From positions 62,001 through 126,000 of the forward strand of contig JAGRPP010000026.1 in assembly GCA_019449415.1 (NCBI GenBank): DNA of 64,000 nucleotides. Direction: 5' to 3'. The notes under the pieces are model-generated. The model saw only the letters and a program-made list of their open reading frames with translations, made no database searches and was not told the origin of the DNA. The first letter of the stretch is position 1. The number at the start of each line of letters is the position of its first letter. Source of the stretch: Geothrix sp. (GTDB taxonomy: Bacteria > Acidobacteriota > Holophagae > Holophagales > Holophagaceae). Positions 1-8,762 of this stretch are shown here, one piece after another. Position numbers and translations under genes: made by a program.

Positions 1-681
1 CAGATCGCCCAGGCCCAGGCCCAGCTCCAGTCCACCGAAAGCCAGCGAGCCCTGGCGGATCTCGAGAGGAAGCGCATGGCCGCCCTCTTCGAGCGGCAGT
101 CCCTTCCCCGGCAGAAATACGACCAGGCCCTCACCGCCGAAGAGGTGGCCCGCGCGCAGGTGGCCGCCGCCCGGAAGCAGGTGGCCGCCGCCCAGGGGAT
201 GCTGGGCGTGAGCCAGAGCAAGGTCCAGGTGGCCCAGGCGGCCCTGGCCCAGGCCCGGCTCCAGCGCTCCTACTGCACCCTCTTCGCCCCTTGTGATGGC
301 GTGGTGAGCCGGAAGCTGGCAGAGCCCGGCATGGTGGTGGCGGCCGGGCAACCCCTGCTGGCCGTGGTGCCCCTGGGCCACTCGGATCTCTGGGTCGAGG
401 CCAATTTCAAGGAGACCCAACTGCACCGCGTCCGCCCCGGTCAGAGGGTCCGGATGAGGACCGACCTCGATGACCGGACCTTCATGGGGACCGTGGAAAG
501 TCTCTCCGCAGGCACGGGCGCGGCGTTCAGCCTCCTGCCGGCGGAGAACGCCACGGGGAACTGGGTGAAAGTCGTCCAGCGGCTGCCCGTGAAGATCCGG
601 CTCGATGCGGATGCGGACCCGGACCATAAGCTCCGGCTGGGGTTGAGCGTGGAAGCCGAGATCGACACCCGGAGCCGCTGA
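1..681 (+). CDS. HlyD/EmrA-family periplasmic adaptor, 5' end cut by window
   Basis: Membrane-fusion (adaptor) subunit of a tripartite drug exporter, linking an inner-membrane pump to an outer-membrane channel. The reading frame is open from base 1, so the N-terminal membrane anchor lies outside the window; an internal Met at 76 is not the real start. What remains shows an Ala/Gln-rich alpha-helical hairpin (QAQAQL..., AQGMLGVSQSKVQVAQAALA), then the lipoyl half-motif APCDGVVSRK and a beta-barrel stretch with DLWVEANFKETQL, typical of EmrA. It ends one base before the MFS pump gene, so the two form an emrAB-like operon. Family assignment is strong; substrate unknown. Confidence 0.9.
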   Translation, partial: QIAQAQAQLQSTESQRALADLERKRMAALFERQSLPRQKYDQALTAEEVARAQVAAARKQVAAAQGMLGVSQSKVQVAQAALAQARLQRSYCTLFAPCDGVVSRKLAEPGMVVAAGQPLLAVVPLGHSDLWVEANFKETQLHRVRPGQRVRMRTDLDDRTFMGTVESLSAGTGAAFSLLPAENATGNWVKVVQRLPVKIRLDADADPDHKLRLGLSVEAEIDTRSR

Positions 682-682
682 G

Positions 683-2239
683 GTGGCCATGGACGCTCCC
701 CGCGGCCCTTCTCGCAAGTGGATCGTGGCCCTGACGACCATGCTCGGGACCTTCATGGAGGTCCTGGACACTTCCGTCGCGAATGTGGCGCTGCCCCACA
801 TGAAGGGCACCTACGCCGCAGGCACGGACGAGATCACCTGGGTCATCACGAGCTACCTCGTCGCCAACGCCATCATCCTGCCCATCACCGGCTGGCTGGG
901 CAGCTTCTTCGGCCGGAAGCGCCTCTACCTCTTCTGCCTGGCGCTCTTCACCCTCGCCAGCTTCGGGGCCGGGGCGGCCCCCACCCTGGGCTGGCTGATC
1001 CTCATGCGCGTGGTGCAGGGCCTGGCAGGTGGTGCGATGGTGCCCATGTCCCAGGCCATCACCCTCGAGGCCTTTCCCCAGGAGGAGCATGGCATGGCCT
1101 CCGCCCTCTTCGGCATCGGCGTCATCTTCGGGCCCATCCTTGGTCCCCTGGTGGGGGGCTGGATCACGGACAACTGGAGCTGGCCCTGGATCTTCTGGAT
1201 CAACATCCCCGTGGGTGTCCTGGCCTACTACCTGGCCTTCAGCTTCGTGGAGGATCCCGCCTACCTGCACAAACCCGAAGGCGCGGTGGACTACTGGAGC
1301 CTCATCTTCATCGCCGTGGGCCTGGGCTGCCTGGAACTCTTCCTGAGCCGCGGCGAGCGCCTGGACTGGTTCGCGTCGAACGCGGTGAAGGTCTTCGCCG
1401 GGCTGGCCGCTCTGGGGATCACGCTGTTCATCTGGCGTTCCCTCACCGCCGAGAACCCCCTGGTGGACCTCTCCATGTTCCGCCTACCGGAATTCGCCGG
1501 CGGCATGGCGCTCATCTTCATCGTGAGTTTCGGCCTCTATGCCGCGTTCATCCTGCTGCCGCTCTTCGTCCAGAACCTGCTGGGCTTCACACCCACCTGG
1601 GCTGGGCTCCTCCTAAGTCCCGGCGGCGTGGCCTCGGTGGTGGCCATGATCGCGGTGGGGCTGGCCATGGGCAAAGTGGATGTGCGGCTCATCGTGGCTG
1701 CCGGAGCGGCCTCCCTGGCTTATTCAGCCTGGCTGCTGACGCATGTGAACCTCCAGACGGGCATGGCCTACCTGGTCATGGCCTGGATCTTCCACGGACT
1801 GGGCCTCGGCTTCGTGTTCGTCCCCATCGCCACCGCCTCCATCCAACGCATCCCGCCGGCCCTCGTCGGCACCGCCTCGGGCATGTTCAACCTCATGCGG
1901 AACGAGGGCGGCAGCGTGGGCATCGCCGTGGCCAGCACGATCCTGGCGCAGCGGGCCCAGTTCCACCATGCCCGCCTCGCGGAACACATCACCCCCTTCA
2001 ACGGAACACTCCAGGCCAGCTACGCCGGTCTCAACCAGGGCCTGTTCCCCCGGGCGGGCCTGGATCCCGGCTCCGTGAATCGGTTGAGCCAGGCCCTCAT
2101 CGGCGCCGAGGTGACCCGCCAGTCCTTCCTCATGAGCTTCGTGGATGTGTTCGGGTTTCTGGTGGTGGTCTTCCTCCTCGCCTTGCCCTTCGCCCTGACC
2201 CTTCGGAACCCCAAAGGGGGAGGTCTCTCCTTCCATTGA
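683..2239 (+). CDS. DHA2-family MFS drug exporter (EmrB/QacA type)
   Basis: Proton-driven inner-membrane exporter of about 518 residues with roughly 14 predicted membrane segments, the DHA2 layout. Visible family marks are the opening FMEVLDTSVANVALPHM, the loop 2-3 motif LGSFFGRKRLYL, and motif C around GVIFGPILGPLVGGW. The start is GTG at 683, directly after the adaptor stop; an in-frame ATG at 689 is an alternative. Partner of the upstream EmrA-like adaptor, so most likely one pump that exports amphipathic toxic compounds across both membranes. The exact substrate cannot be read from sequence. Confidence 0.92.
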   Translation: MAMDAPRGPSRKWIVALTTMLGTFMEVLDTSVANVALPHMKGTYAAGTDEITWVITSYLVANAIILPITGWLGSFFGRKRLYLFCLALFTLASFGAGAAPTLGWLILMRVVQGLAGGAMVPMSQAITLEAFPQEEHGMASALFGIGVIFGPILGPLVGGWITDNWSWPWIFWINIPVGVLAYYLAFSFVEDPAYLHKPEGAVDYWSLIFIAVGLGCLELFLSRGERLDWFASNAVKVFAGLAALGITLFIWRSLTAENPLVDLSMFRLPEFAGGMALIFIVSFGLYAAFILLPLFVQNLLGFTPTWAGLLLSPGGVASVVAMIAVGLAMGKVDVRLIVAAGAASLAYSAWLLTHVNLQTGMAYLVMAWIFHGLGLGFVFVPIATASIQRIPPALVGTASGMFNLMRNEGGSVGIAVASTILAQRAQFHHARLAEHITPFNGTLQASYAGLNQGLFPRAGLDPGSVNRLSQALIGAEVTRQSFLMSFVDVFGFLVVVFLLALPFALTLRNPKGGGLSFH

Positions 2240-2294
2240 GGTTCAGCCTGCGGAGCCCATTCCGGGGCCCGCCTCTTCACCGAAAGGAACTGCC

Positions 2295-2711
2295 ATGACG
2301 ATCCGGAGCCGAACCGCCACGCTGGACGATGTCTCGGGAGAGCTCGCCCTCACCCTGGCCAAGCTTGAGATGGAAGCGGCCCATGGGACCGCGAACGCCG
2401 AGGAGCAGGTCGATTTCGTCCGGGATCTCTCCCGGGCCGCCCTGGAGAAGGAGGTCCGACCCTGGCGTTCCCGCGCCGTCCGGGCCCTGGTCTTCGGTCT
2501 GGCCTGCCTGGCCGGGGCCCTGGCCCTTCCAGCCGTTCAGCCCGCCGCCGGGAGGGGGATCCCGGCGCTCTTCGGCCTCGCGGCCCTCTGCCTCTTCGCG
2601 GCAGCCGTTTTCTTCGGGGTCTTTCTCCAGCGCCGTCGGCGCGAGCAGTGCTGGCTTCGGGAAAAAGAGGGGGCCATCGCCGCGGGGCAGACCATCCTCG
2701 AGGAGCGCTGA
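2295..2711 (+). CDS. small membrane protein, unknown function
   Basis: 138 residues. An acidic N-terminal half (about residues 1-60, probably cytoplasmic and helical) is followed by two hydrophobic segments (around ALVFGLACLAGALALP and ALFGLAALCLFAAAVFFGVF) and a short basic/acidic tail. Not recognised. The size and layout resemble small holin-like or envelope-associated membrane proteins, but no family motif can be claimed. A good GAAAGGAA ribosome-binding region precedes the ATG at 2295. It lies 55 bp after the exporter and may be co-transcribed with it. Confidence 0.6.
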   Translation: MTIRSRTATLDDVSGELALTLAKLEMEAAHGTANAEEQVDFVRDLSRAALEKEVRPWRSRAVRALVFGLACLAGALALPAVQPAAGRGIPALFGLAALCLFAAAVFFGVFLQRRRREQCWLREKEGAIAAGQTILEER

Positions 2712-2817
2712 AGGCCCTCGGAGGGCCGCTCTCAGCCCGGTGGGGGTTGTGACATGTGCAGCGAATTCCGCCCCGGGGCCGGCGAATCATGTTACGAAGA
2801 AGGGTGAGGGTCCATTC

Positions 2818-3162
2818 ATGCTCTTCCTGGTCTTCTATTTCCTTCTGTTCGTGGTCCTGCTGTTCCAGGGCACCCATGTGGCCGGTGAGGTGAAGAACCC
2901 CCTCGGCACCCTGCCCGAAGAGGTGGGCCAGAACCCCGTGGCGGCCTCCCGCTGGGGCCTGGTGCTCATCTCGGCCGGGCTCTTCGGATCCCTCCTCGGC
3001 CTCCTGGGCTTCCGGTCCCAGAACCTGGCCACCGCCCGCCCCGCCTTCTTCGCCCTGGGTCTCGCCCTCCTGGCCCTCTACGCGCTCTGGGTGATCTTCC
3101 TGGGCCGGAAGGCCGAGTTCATCGGCCAGCCGACCGTGACCGATGACCACGGCCACCACTGA
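2818..3162 (+). CDS. small membrane protein with His-rich tail, unknown
   Basis: 114 residues starting at the ATG at 2818, preceded by GAAGGGTGAGGG; the frame is open further upstream but this is the first start with a ribosome-binding site. Three hydrophobic segments are visible (residues about 1-16, 46-64, 75-95). The loop between the first two carries a polar stretch (GEVKNPLGTLPEEVGQNP) and the C-terminus ends DDHGHH. Function unknown; the histidines could bind metal, which is speculation. A clear stem-loop terminator follows at 3182. Confidence 0.55.
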   Translation: MLFLVFYFLLFVVLLFQGTHVAGEVKNPLGTLPEEVGQNPVAASRWGLVLISAGLFGSLLGLLGFRSQNLATARPAFFALGLALLALYALWVIFLGRKAEFIGQPTVTDDHGHH

Positions 3163-3181
3163 ATCCACCCCGGTAGATGCG

Positions 3182-3208
3182 AAAAAGCGGCCCGATGGGC
3201 CGCCTTTT
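3182..3208. terminator. bidirectional intrinsic terminator
   Basis: Seven-base perfect stem GCGGCCC/GGGCCGC with a GAT loop (3187-3203), followed by TTTTCTTT on the plus strand and preceded by GAAAAA, i.e. a T-tract on the minus strand. It sits between two convergent genes (2818-3162 and the cold-shock gene) and can serve both. Confidence 0.8.
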
Positions 3209-3230
3209 CTTTGGAACGGTAGGAGAAGAG

Positions 3231-3434
3231 TTAGATCTTCTGAACATTGGTCGCCTGGGGGCCCTTCTGGCCCTGGGCGACTTCGAAGCTGACGCGCTGA
3301 TTCTCGTCCAGGGTACGGAAGCCGCCGCCCTGGATGGCGGTGTGGTGGACGAAGAGATCAGCGCCACCCTCGTCGGGGGTGATGAATCCGAAGCCCTTTT
3401 CGGCGTTGAACCACTTGACGGTGCCTTGAGCCAT
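3231..3434 (-). CDS. cold-shock protein, CspA family
   Basis: 67-residue single cold-shock domain that binds single-stranded RNA/DNA and acts as an RNA chaperone. Both nucleic-acid motifs are present: RNP1 as KGFGFI and RNP2 as DLFVHHTAI, after the typical opening [10 protein letters not shown]. The start at 3434 is chosen because AGGAAACAGTC sits just upstream; a Met five codons earlier (3449) lacks a suitable site. The product ends [11 protein letters not shown] in the usual CspA manner. It is monocistronic, with about 150 bp of leader and intergenic DNA upstream; cold regulation through that leader is possible but not demonstrated. Confidence 0.95.
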   Translation of the reverse strand: MAQGTVKWFNAEKGFGFITPDEGGADLFVHHTAIQGGGFRTLDENQRVSFEVAQGQKGPQATNVQKI

Positions 3435-3592
3435 GACTGTTTCCTGCATGATGTCTGGTGATGATGTAGCGATGACTTTCCCCAGACAAGGCCGTCATTG
3501 CTGATATGTGAATTCCGCCCTTGGCGGGTCACGCCAAACAGCATGACAGGATTGCCTCCGTCCACCGCTTTTTTCTGCAGGTGTCCCGATTT

Positions 3593-4390
3593 TCAGAATC
3601 GGACCACGGCACCCAGGCCCACACCCTTGCGATCCAGCTTCAGCTCCAGGTCGTCCTTCACGGAGCCCCTGGGCACATCGAAGCTGCCGCCCTCATAGAA
3701 GGCGCGCAGCCCGAACCAGCTCACGGGATAGACCCTCAGGTCGGCCCCGAACAGGGTGTACTTGGCGCTTTTGTAGCCCAGGTAGTGGACATAGGCCTTG
3801 GCTTCCACCGCCCCGTTGAACCCACGGGATCCCCCCGAAAGGCCCAGCTGGGGGATAGGGGCGGTGACCCGGGTGCTGGAGGCAACCGGGGATCCGACCA
3901 TGGGTGCGCTGGACGCGTCCAGGTCCAGGGTCCAGGCCTGCACGCCCAGATCGATGCCCAGCCAGGCATCGGATTCCCGGACGAACTTGATGGTCCAGAT
4001 GCCGTCCACGCTGGCCAGCTTCACATGGGACAGCACCCGGGTCCCGGCCGTGTACGAGGTCCCGTTCACCGTCACGGTGCGGTTCACCACCCGGTCGCCC
4101 CGGTACTCGGCGGTTCCGTTGGAGATCTGGAAGGCGAAGCGCGGCCCCTGGTAGTCGAGGAAGAACCCGGGTGTGGTCTTGTCCTTGCCCAGGCCCAAGT
4201 CCTTGTCCAGGTCCACGAAGATGGGCTGGCCATCCTGCACGCCCTGGAAGTGGCCCGTGAGGGTGGGCCCGAAGGTCTGGCCCCCCAGGGTCCAGGTGCG
4301 CTGGAAGCCCGAAGCGGGCAGGTTCGGCGCCCCCAACTGAGCGAAGGCGGCGGTGGTGCAGAGGGAGAGGACGATCGGCAGCGCGTGCAT
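3593..4390 (-). CDS. outer-membrane beta-barrel protein, unknown role
   Basis: 265 residues with a cleavable signal peptide (MHALPIVLSLCTTAAFA, then QLG). The mature part alternates polar and hydrophobic residues as amphipathic strands and ends in Phe (GVGLGAVVRF), the C-terminal signature recognised by the Bam complex. An acidic stretch VDLDKDLGLGKDKT near residue 60 resembles the early region of small outer-membrane beta-barrel families. Likely a small 8- to 12-stranded barrel. No enzymatic motif; function not assignable. It is a single gene, transcribed away from the E1 gene region. Confidence 0.65.
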   Translation of the reverse strand: MHALPIVLSLCTTAAFAQLGAPNLPASGFQRTWTLGGQTFGPTLTGHFQGVQDGQPIFVDLDKDLGLGKDKTTPGFFLDYQGPRFAFQISNGTAEYRGDRVVNRTVTVNGTSYTAGTRVLSHVKLASVDGIWTIKFVRESDAWLGIDLGVQAWTLDLDASSAPMVGSPVASSTRVTAPIPQLGLSGGSRGFNGAVEAKAYVHYLGYKSAKYTLFGADLRVYPVSWFGLRAFYEGGSFDVPRGSVKDDLELKLDRKGVGLGAVVRF

Positions 4391-4446
4391 GACTCCTCCG
4401 GGAGAGATGCCCATCCTATCGCCTGAAATCACCTGCGAGTGGAGTT

Positions 4447-6579
4447 TCAGACCGAGACGAGCTTCCGGTAGGCCTCGAGGAAATCCTTGGGCTGGGGGAG
4501 GATCTCGTCCTCCAGGGCCGGGTAGTAGGCCACCCAGGTGTCCTTGGCCGCCACGCGACGCACAGGGGCGTCCAGGTGGAAGAACAGCTCGTCGGCGATG
4601 CGGGCGGCGAGTTCGCTGCCGTAGCCCCAGCTCAGGGTGTCCTCGTGGGCCACGATCACGCGGTGCGTCTTCTTCACCGTGCGCTCGATGGCCGCCCAAT
4701 CGTAGGGATTCAGCGTGCGGAGGTCGAGGATCTCGACGGAGATGCCCTCCTTCTCCGCCTCCCGGGCGGCCTGCACGGCCCGGTGGACGGTGTTGCCGTA
4801 GGTGATGACCGACAGGCTCGTGCCCTCCCGCACCGTGCGGGCCTTGCCGAAGGGGATCATGAAGTCGGGGCCGGGATCGTTGCCCTTGTTGTGGGTCTGG
4901 CGATAGAGGTGCTTGGGCTCCAGGAAAAGCACCGGATCGTCGCAGCGGATGGCCGTCCGCAGCAGGCCCGCCGCATCCAGAGCCGAGCTTGGGCAGACCA
5001 CGCGCAGACCGGGAATGTGGGTGAAGGTGCTCTCACCGCATTGGCTGTGGTAAGTGGCCCCGCCCATGAGGTAGCCCGCGATGGGCACCCGCACCACCAT
5101 GGGTGCCTTGAAGGCGCCGTTGGAGCGCCAGCGGATGTTGGCCAGCTCGTCGCGGAGCTGCTGCATGGCCGGCCAGATGTAGTCGAAGAACTGGATCTCC
5201 ACCACGGGCTTGAGGCCCCGGGCGGACAGGCCGATGGCGCGGCCGATGATGGTGGCCTCCGCCAGGGGGGAATTGAACACGCGGTGGGCGCCGAACTGCT
5301 TCTGCAGGCCGTGGGTGGCCTTGAAGACCCCGCCCTTGCCCTTCACCTCGCCGAGGATCTCCTCCCGGCTCGCGTCGGCCACATCCTCGCCGAAGACCAG
5401 GATGCGGGGATCCCGGGCCATCTCGTGCTTCAGCGTGGCGTTGATGAGATCGATCATCGTCTTGGCGCCCGTGGCCTGATCGCCGGAGGCGTGCTCGGTA
5501 TCGAAGTCGGCGGAGGTCGGATCGACCTCCTCGCTGTAGAGGTGCTGGTAATAGCTCCCGGGCTCGGGCCTCGGCGCGGCGTCCGCCTCCTCCCAGGCGG
5601 CGTCGATCTCGGCCTGGACTTCTTCCTTCAGCATCTGCAGCTGGGCTTCGCTGAGGTCACCACCCGCCACCAGCCGGGCTGCGTAGGTGACCACCGGATC
5701 CCGCTGCGCCTCGGCCTCCCGCTGGGCCTTCGACTTGTAGAGCTGCTCGTCGTCGGACAGCGAGTGGCTGTAGGGACGGATGACCTTGGCGCGCACCAGG
5801 GCCGGGCCCTTGCGGGCGCGGGCATGATCCGCGGCGGCCTTCAGGGCCTCGTAGCTGGCGATGGGGTCGCAACCGTCCACCTCGTCCAGGATCAGCAGGC
5901 CGTGGGCCTCGTAGCCCTGGAGCAGCGCCGCCACATTGCCACCGGGATACTGGACTTCGCTGGGCGTGCTGATGGCGTAGCCGTTGTCCTCCACCAGGAA
6001 GACCACGGGCGCCTTCAGGTTCACGGCGTTGCTGATGGCCTCCCAGAACTCGCCCTGACTGCAGGTGCCGTCGCCCGTGGTGACCAGGGCCACCTCATCG
6101 GAATGAATGCCGAGCTCCTCCGTGAGGCCGCCCTGCTCGGCGCGCACCACTGCCTCCACGGCCCCCACGGCCTGGAGGAACTGGCTGCCGGTCGGGCTGG
6201 AGGTGGTGTAGATATTGAGGCCCTTGTGCCCCCAGTGGCTGGGCATCTGGCGGCCGCCGCTGGCGGGGTCGTCCACGGCGCCCACGGAGCCCAGGAACAT
6301 CTCCTTGGCCGTGTAGCCCAGCCCGTAGGCCAGGGCCCGGTCGCGGTAATAGAAGAAGAACCAGTCGTGGCCGGGGCGGAACACCATGGCGGCCGCGGCC
6401 TGCACGGCCTCGTGGCCCACCCCATTGATCTGGAAGTAGACCTTGTTCTGGCGCTTGCCCGTGATCTCCTTGTCGTCGATGCGGCGGGCGGCGTAGATCG
6501 TGCGGTAGAGCCCCACCCGCTGCTCGCGGGTCAGGGTCGTCGAGGGCGCGGACAGGTCGAGGTGGGCGGCCAAAGGCAT
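4447..6579 (-). CDS. branched-chain 2-oxoacid dehydrogenase E1, fused alpha and beta subunits
   Basis: Thiamine-pyrophosphate-dependent decarboxylase component of a 2-oxoacid (probably 2-oxoisovalerate) dehydrogenase, which makes branched acyl-CoA primers for fatty acids. 710 residues. The alpha half (about 1-330) carries the TPP motif [13 protein letters not shown] ending in DNGYAIST and the loop SHSLSDDEQ. The beta half (about 370-710) carries [26 protein letters not shown] and [13 protein letters not shown]. In most bacteria these are two proteins; here one chain, as in several Bacteroidetes and Acidobacteria. No E2 or E3 gene is nearby, so they must be encoded elsewhere. The exact substrate is inferred from family resemblance. 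Confidence 0.9.
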   Translation of the reverse strand: MPLAAHLDLSAPSTTLTREQRVGLYRTIYAARRIDDKEITGKRQNKVYFQINGVGHEAVQAAAAMVFRPGHDWFFFYYRDRALAYGLGYTAKEMFLGSVGAVDDPASGGRQMPSHWGHKGLNIYTTSSPTGSQFLQAVGAVEAVVRAEQGGLTEELGIHSDEVALVTTGDGTCSQGEFWEAISNAVNLKAPVVFLVEDNGYAISTPSEVQYPGGNVAALLQGYEAHGLLILDEVDGCDPIASYEALKAAADHARARKGPALVRAKVIRPYSHSLSDDEQLYKSKAQREAEAQRDPVVTYAARLVAGGDLSEAQLQMLKEEVQAEIDAAWEEADAAPRPEPGSYYQHLYSEEVDPTSADFDTEHASGDQATGAKTMIDLINATLKHEMARDPRILVFGEDVADASREEILGEVKGKGGVFKATHGLQKQFGAHRVFNSPLAEATIIGRAIGLSARGLKPVVEIQFFDYIWPAMQQLRDELANIRWRSNGAFKAPMVVRVPIAGYLMGGATYHSQCGESTFTHIPGLRVVCPSSALDAAGLLRTAIRCDDPVLFLEPKHLYRQTHNKGNDPGPDFMIPFGKARTVREGTSLSVITYGNTVHRAVQAAREAEKEGISVEILDLRTLNPYDWAAIERTVKKTHRVIVAHEDTLSWGYGSELAARIADELFFHLDAPVRRVAAKDTWVAYYPALEDEILPQPKDFLEAYRKLVSV

Positions 6580-6609
6580 TCCTCACAAGGGGTTCTGAAC
6601 CATTTTCAA

Positions 6610-6640
6610 GCCTTTCAATCTAGCACGCGGGCCCCAGTCT
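6610..6640 (-). promoter_or_regulatory. possible promoter of the E1 gene (extended -10)
   Basis: On the minus strand the string TGCTAGATTG, read at 6625-6616, forms an extended -10 box (TGnTAGATT) about 38 bp upstream of the E1 start codon. No convincing -35 box is visible, which is tolerated with extended -10 elements. Inference from consensus only. Confidence 0.3.
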
Positions 6641-6790
6641 CCGGACCACCCGTCTACCCCGGGTTTCAACGAGCAAGTACGGGCATAATCCCAGCTCCAC
6701 CACAGACCAGTGCAGATCAATAGCTGATCCCAAGGTCCATAAATCCCGGATCTTGGTCTTATGTAGAATGGGCATTTGCGAGCCCCCACC

Positions 6791-7741
6791 ATGTCCATGA
6801 CGCCCGGCGACATCCGCGCCATCCACGATCTGCCGGTTCCTGAGCTTCTGTACCGGGCTGCCACGGCCCACCGGCAGCACTGGAACGCCGAGGAGATCCA
6901 GTTCTGCACCCTGGATTCCATCAAGACCGGCGCCTGTCCCGAGGACTGCGCCTACTGCCCCCAGAGCGCCCGCTACCAGACCGATCTGAAGGTCGAGCCG
7001 CTGAAGGATGTGCCGAAGGTCCTGGCGGGGGCCGCCGAGGCCAAGGCGAATGGGTCCACCCGCTACTGCATGGGCGCCGCCTGGCGCGAGGTGAAGGACG
7101 ACGCCAACTTCGACGCCGTGCTCGACATGGTGCGCGGCGTATCGGGCATGGGCATGGAGGTCTGCGTCACGCTCGGGATGCTCAACGAGCCCCAGGCCAA
7201 GCGCCTGAAGGCCGCCGGTTGCCAGGTCTACAATCACAACATCGACAGCAGCCGCGACTTCTACGAGACCATCATCCACACCCGCAAGTTCGACGAGCGC
7301 CTGGAGACCATCGCCGCCGTGCGCGCCGCGGGCCTGGAAGTGTGTTCGGGCGGCATCGTGGGCATGGGCGAGACGGTGGATCAGCGCATCCACTTCCTCC
7401 AGGAGCTGACGGAGCTGGAGCCCGCGCCGGAGAGCATTCCCATCAACCAGTTCGTGGCCGTGGACGGCACGCCGCTGGCCAATGTGGATCCCCTGCCTCC
7501 GCTCGAACTCGTGCGGATGATCGCCACGGCCCGCATCCTCTTCCCCAAGAGCCGCATCCGGCTCAGCGCCGGCCGTACGCAGATGAGCGACGAATTGCAG
7601 GCGCTGTGCTTCTTCGCGGGGGCCAACAGCATCTTCACCGGCGAGAAGCTCCTCACCACCCCCAACCCCGGCGGCAACCACGACCACTGGCTGCTGAACG
7701 CCCTGGGCATGCGGGTGGAGGGCGCCCCGGCCCGGGTGTGA
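6791..7741 (+). CDS. bioB: biotin synthase
   Basis: Radical-SAM enzyme that inserts sulfur into dethiobiotin, the last step of biotin synthesis. 316 residues. The [4Fe-4S]-SAM cluster motif CPEDCAYCPQ is near residue 48, and the BioB-specific stretches YNHNIDSSRDFYETII, CSGGIVGMGET and SAGRTQM are all present; the Arg in SAGR is the ligand to the [2Fe-2S] cluster. The start is set at the ATG at 6791 rather than an in-frame TTG at 6776; a second ATG two codons later is possible. No other bio gene is in the window. The hemerythrin gene begins one base after the stop. Confidence 0.96.
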   Translation: MSMTPGDIRAIHDLPVPELLYRAATAHRQHWNAEEIQFCTLDSIKTGACPEDCAYCPQSARYQTDLKVEPLKDVPKVLAGAAEAKANGSTRYCMGAAWREVKDDANFDAVLDMVRGVSGMGMEVCVTLGMLNEPQAKRLKAAGCQVYNHNIDSSRDFYETIIHTRKFDERLETIAAVRAAGLEVCSGGIVGMGETVDQRIHFLQELTELEPAPESIPINQFVAVDGTPLANVDPLPPLELVRMIATARILFPKSRIRLSAGRTQMSDELQALCFFAGANSIFTGEKLLTTPNPGGNHDHWLLNALGMRVEGAPARV

Positions 7742-7742
7742 C

Positions 7743-8405
7743 ATGCAGCTCATCGACGACCTCCGCCGGGAACACGAGCTCATCGAGCAGGTGCTTGGTT
7801 CTCTTCGCGCCTTCGTGACGGCCCGCCGGGCCGGCCAGGGCGATCCCGCCGACGGCGCCCGCTTCATGACCTTCTTCCGGCGCTACGCCGGCGACTTCCA
7901 CCACCACAAGGAGGAGGAGGTTCTCTTCCGCGCCCTGGCCGAGCGGGCCGAGCTCCCGGCGGACCGGGGGCCCATCGCCGCGCTGACGGGCGAGCACCGG
8001 CGCATGGCCGGCCTCCTGGACGGCCTGGAGAACCTGCTGGCCGCGCCCTCGCCGTCGACGACGGACCTCCACCGCATGGAGGCCCTGGTGGTGGACTACA
8101 GCCGCTCCCTCTGGCGCCACATCGACGCCGAAAACTCCGTCATGTTTCCGGAAGGCGAGGAGCGTCTGCGCCGCTTCCATGTGCGGGACCTGCCCTCCCG
8201 CCCCATGACCACCGAAGAGACCCTGGCCTGGGAGGCGGGGAAGGACCTGGTGGCCGTCCACCCGCCCCAGCACGACGCGGAAGTCCATCGGGGAGACGGC
8301 TGCATCGCCTGCCCCTCCTACGGCACCACCTGCGATGGCCTTGAGGCCGAGTGGTGGACCGACCTGGAGTGGGAGGAGATGTGGGAGCGGAGACAAGGCG
8401 ACTGA
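7743..8405 (+). CDS. hemerythrin-domain protein
   Basis: 220 residues; cytosolic di-iron four-helix bundle of the HHE family. Iron-binding candidates follow the expected spacing: H in LRREHELIEQ (helix 1), HHHKEEEVLF (helix 2), GEHRRM (helix 3) and WRHIDAENSVMFPEGE (helix 4). After the bundle comes a C-terminal tail with three cysteines (GCIACPSYGTTC) that could bind a metal or disulfide, which is not usual for the simple family. Start ATG at 7743, one base after bioB, so probably co-transcribed. Likely role in oxygen, NO or iron handling; exact role unknown. Confidence 0.85.
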   Translation: MQLIDDLRREHELIEQVLGSLRAFVTARRAGQGDPADGARFMTFFRRYAGDFHHHKEEEVLFRALAERAELPADRGPIAALTGEHRRMAGLLDGLENLLAAPSPSTTDLHRMEALVVDYSRSLWRHIDAENSVMFPEGEERLRRFHVRDLPSRPMTTEETLAWEAGKDLVAVHPPQHDAEVHRGDGCIACPSYGTTCDGLEAEWWTDLEWEEMWERRQGD

Positions 8406-8475
8406 GCCGACCTCGTGGCGGGGGTTATGATGATCTTCTCCATCCATGCCAGGCACCCCAACGAGGAGGACCGCC

Positions 8476-8721
8476 ATGTCGGATTCGAAGCCCCACATCG
8501 CCCAGAAGGCTCCGTACCAGGTCGAGGTCGAAGCGGGCAAGACCTACCACTGGTGCGCCTGCGGCAATAGCCAGAAGCAGCCCTTCTGTGATGGCTCCCA
8601 CAAGGGCGGCCCCTTCACGCCCATGGCCTACACCGCCGATGTGACCGGAACCAAGTGGTTCTGCGGTTGCAAGCAGAGCGGCACCAAGCCCATGTGCGAC
8701 GGGACCCACAAGAAGCTCTGA
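8476..8721 (+). CDS. CDGSH iron-sulfur domain protein (two motifs)
   Basis: 81 residues with tandem CDGSH-type [2Fe-2S] sites: CACGNSQKQPFCDGSHKGG and CGCKQSGTKPMCDGTHKKL. Each has the 3-Cys-1-His ligand pattern C-x-C...C-x2-x-H of mitoNEET-like proteins; the tandem short form is typical of bacteria. Start at 8476 is preceded by GAGGA, and an upstream in-frame ATG at 8446 has no site. Cytosolic electron transfer or cluster transfer; partners unknown. It lies between the hemerythrin gene and the convergent adaptor gene. Confidence 0.9.
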   Translation: MSDSKPHIAQKAPYQVEVEAGKTYHWCACGNSQKQPFCDGSHKGGPFTPMAYTADVTGTKWFCGCKQSGTKPMCDGTHKKL

Positions 8722-8762
8722 CGCCATCAAGAGCAGGAGATCGCGGCCCCCGGGCAGGTTCT

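Noticed and set aside
6776..6790. TTG start for bioB at 6776.
   Set aside because: It would add five residues without a good ribosome-binding site; the ATG at 6791 is preferred.
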